The notes under the pieces were generated by a model. It did no database searches, had not been told where the DNA came from, and was given only the letters and a program-made list of their open reading frames with translations. Source: Leifsonia sp. ZF2019 (GTDB lineage Bacteria > Actinomycetota > Actinomycetes > Actinomycetales > Microbacteriaceae). From it: a stretch of DNA of 64,000 nt. The position numbers and the translations under genes were made by a program. Positions 62,760-64,000 of the stretch are shown one piece after another; position 1 is the first letter of the stretch, and each line of letters starts with the position of its first letter. The DNA lies in assembly GCF_019924635.1 (NCBI RefSeq), contig NZ_CP065037.1:1674001-1738000 (forward strand), read 5' to 3'.

Positions 62760-62809
62760 GATACACCGTTGTATCCGATGCTCGACTGTATCGGATACAC
62801 TCGTGTATC
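62760..62809. promoter_or_regulatory. 50-bp near-palindromic operator between MMPL and TetR genes
   Basis: Two 16-bp sites, GATACACCGTTGTATC (62760-62775) and GATACACTCGTGTATC (62794-62809), and inner 10-bp arms TGTATCCGAT / ATCGGATACA. The whole 50 bp is symmetric with 17 of 20 matching positions per arm. A TACACT -10 box at 62796-62801 is buried in it. Confidence 0.75.
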
Positions 62810-62836
62810 TGGAACTCGACTCAGGAAGGTTTCAGC

Positions 62837-63523
62837 TTGGACAGCACAGCTCTCACAGAAGGACACGAGGATGCGCCCGTCGAGGATGCACCCGTGGAGT
62901 CGGCGCGCCGCCGTCGCACCCGGGCTCGGCTGCTGGACGCCGCATTCGACGTGTTCGCCGAGCAGGGCGTCCGCGCGGCGAGCGTCGAGACGATCGCCGA
63001 GGCGGCCGGTTTCACCCGCGGCGCCTTCTATTCGAACTTCTCCACCAAGGAGGAGCTGTTCTTCGCGCTGATGGAGCGCGAGAAGACCATGCGGCTCGAG
63101 CAGCTCGACCTCGGCCTGGCCCAGCACCTCGCCCCGCTCGTCGACGCCGGGGTGGTGGAGCTCGACGACGCACAGGTGCTGGACATCGTCACGAAGATCC
63201 TGGAGCTGCAGTCCGACGACCGCCGCTGGTGGCTCGTGCAGTCGGAGTTCCAGCTGCTCGCCCTGCGCGACCCCGCGATCGCGGGCGGCTACCTCGCCTT
63301 CCAGGACGGTTTCTACAGCGACCTGACCGAGGTCGTCGTCGCGGCACTGGCGAGCGCCCGCCGGCGCTTCACGATCGAGCCGGCGGAGGCGGTCCGTGTG
63401 ATCGCAGACCTGTGCGCCAGCGAGGAGGCGCGCGCACTGCTCTCGGGCGACGAGCGCAAGTTCTCGGAGCGGCTGTCGGAGAGCGTGCCCGCGGTGCTCC
63501 TGGCGCTGACGGAGCGCCTCTGA
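62837..63523 (+). CDS. TetR-family transcriptional regulator
   Basis: 228 residues. HTH (about 27-72): ARLLDAAFDVFAEQGVRAASVETIAEAAGFTRGAFYSNF with the TetR F/Y-x-S/Y-N/H-F motif. Ligand-binding C-terminal domain of the TetR_C type. Start is TTG at 62837 with GGAAGG 7 nt upstream. It probably represses itself and the divergent MMPL-YhgE operon via the palindrome at 62760-62809. Confidence 0.9.
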   Translation: MDSTALTEGHEDAPVEDAPVESARRRRTRARLLDAAFDVFAEQGVRAASVETIAEAAGFTRGAFYSNFSTKEELFFALMEREKTMRLEQLDLGLAQHLAPLVDAGVVELDDAQVLDIVTKILELQSDDRRWWLVQSEFQLLALRDPAIAGGYLAFQDGFYSDLTEVVVAALASARRRFTIEPAEAVRVIADLCASEEARALLSGDERKFSERLSESVPAVLLALTERL

Positions 63524-63587
63524 CCGTCCGGCGGACGCACGGCGACATCGGAGCCGACGTCGAGCCGGGTTCGGTACGCTCGATCAG

Positions 63588-64000
63588 ATGCGACGCAGAG
63601 CCCTCCCGAACGCACTCGCCGGCGTCCTCGCCGCCGCCGTGCTGACCCTGGTCGCCGCCTGCTCCGGCGCAGCCGACACCGCCCCGGCGGCCACGCCGCA
63701 GGCCGAGACGACTGCGACGCCGACCGCAACGCCGGACCCCTTCCCGCGCCGCCCGCTGACGGCGAGCACCCGCTACGTCGCGCTCGGGGACTCGTTCGCC
63801 GCGGGAATGGGCGGCGGCAACGAGACGGGCAAGTGCCGTTCGAGTTCGGCGAGCTATCCCGACGTCTTCACCAAGGAGGCCGGGATCGACCTGATCGTGA
63901 ACGCGGCCTGCTCCGGGGCCACCACCTCCGACCTCCTGCGCAAGCAGCTCGTCTCGCTCGACGACCGGACGGACCTGGTCACCGTCAGCATCGGCGGCAA
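63588..64000 (+). CDS. SGNH/GDSL hydrolase, lipoprotein-type (3' truncated by window)
   Basis: 137 codons visible, no stop. Signal peptide with a lipobox-like LVAAC (Cys at residue about 25), a Thr/Pro/Ala-rich spacer, then SGNH block I YVALGDSFAAG with the nucleophilic Ser, CSGATTSDLL, and block III GGN at the edge. Probably a secreted esterase/lipase anchored to the membrane. TACGCT ends 7 nt before the ATG. Confidence 0.85.
   Translation, partial: MRRRALPNALAGVLAAAVLTLVAACSGAADTAPAATPQAETTATPTATPDPFPRRPLTASTRYVALGDSFAAGMGGGNETGKCRSSSASYPDVFTKEAGIDLIVNAACSGATTSDLLRKQLVSLDDRTDLVTVSIGG

Overview
The window comes from a high-GC actinobacterium, most likely a Leifsonia-like member of the Microbacteriaceae. 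This rests on the strong G/C third-position bias, frequent GTG and some TTG starts, many start codons lying 6-8 nt behind a TAnnnT box (leaderless type), actinobacterial families such as DUF3039 and DUF2017, a tmRNA tag ending in ALAA, and CTAG/hairpin-targeted insertion sequences. There is no 16S rRNA, so genus is inference. Coding is dense and no gene-free stretch exceeds 300 bp.

Layout. 1-3.4 kb: the 5' part of a Wadjet (jetABC) anti-plasmid operon on the minus strand, beside an initiator tRNA. 3.5-9.5 kb: seven translationally coupled genes combining two receiver proteins (one fused to a PIG-L deacetylase), an ATP-grasp ligase, a PHP phosphoesterase, a 51-residue membrane peptide, a hybrid-free histidine kinase and a nitrilase-type amidase. 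I do not recognise this as a described pathway and regard it as the best candidate for a new system. 9.5-12.7 kb: aminotransferase and a membrane-anchored HtrA protease. 12.8-19.9 kb: surface-glycopolymer genes (two GT2 enzymes, CDP-alcohol phosphotransferase, Wzm/Wzt-type ABC exporter, nucleotidyltransferase). 20-23 kb: an ABC exporter pair and DUF3039.

23.1-24.1 kb: an IS5-type element inserted exactly in the stop codon of pncB. 24-35.8 kb: core genes (pncB, murI, rph, rdgB, CDF transporter, DedA, tRNA-Leu, LLM oxidoreductase, MFS, prfB, ftsE, ftsX, smpB). 35.8-38.5 kb: tyrosine phosphatase, secreted-type DUF5666-like protein, SIMPL protein and ssrA. 38.6-40.0 kb: an IS30-type element inserted in the exact centre of a long terminator hairpin. 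40-49 kb: amino-acid permease, hydrolase, adenine deaminase, quinone-oxidoreductase-like protein, NatAB-like ABC pair, inositol/histidinol phosphatase, acyltransferase and tRNA-Lys.

49.4-57.8 kb: AI-2E exporter divergent from a baeRF-like protein, the GH15-clpS-DUF2017 operon divergent from zwf, small membrane proteins and an NhaD/ArsB-type transporter. 57.9-63.5 kb: a TetR-controlled export locus in which an MMPL transporter carries a C-terminal degenerate ABC-ATPase-like domain and is coupled to a YhgE/Pip protein; a 50-bp near-palindrome sits in the divergent promoter. The right edge cuts a lipoprotein-type SGNH hydrolase.
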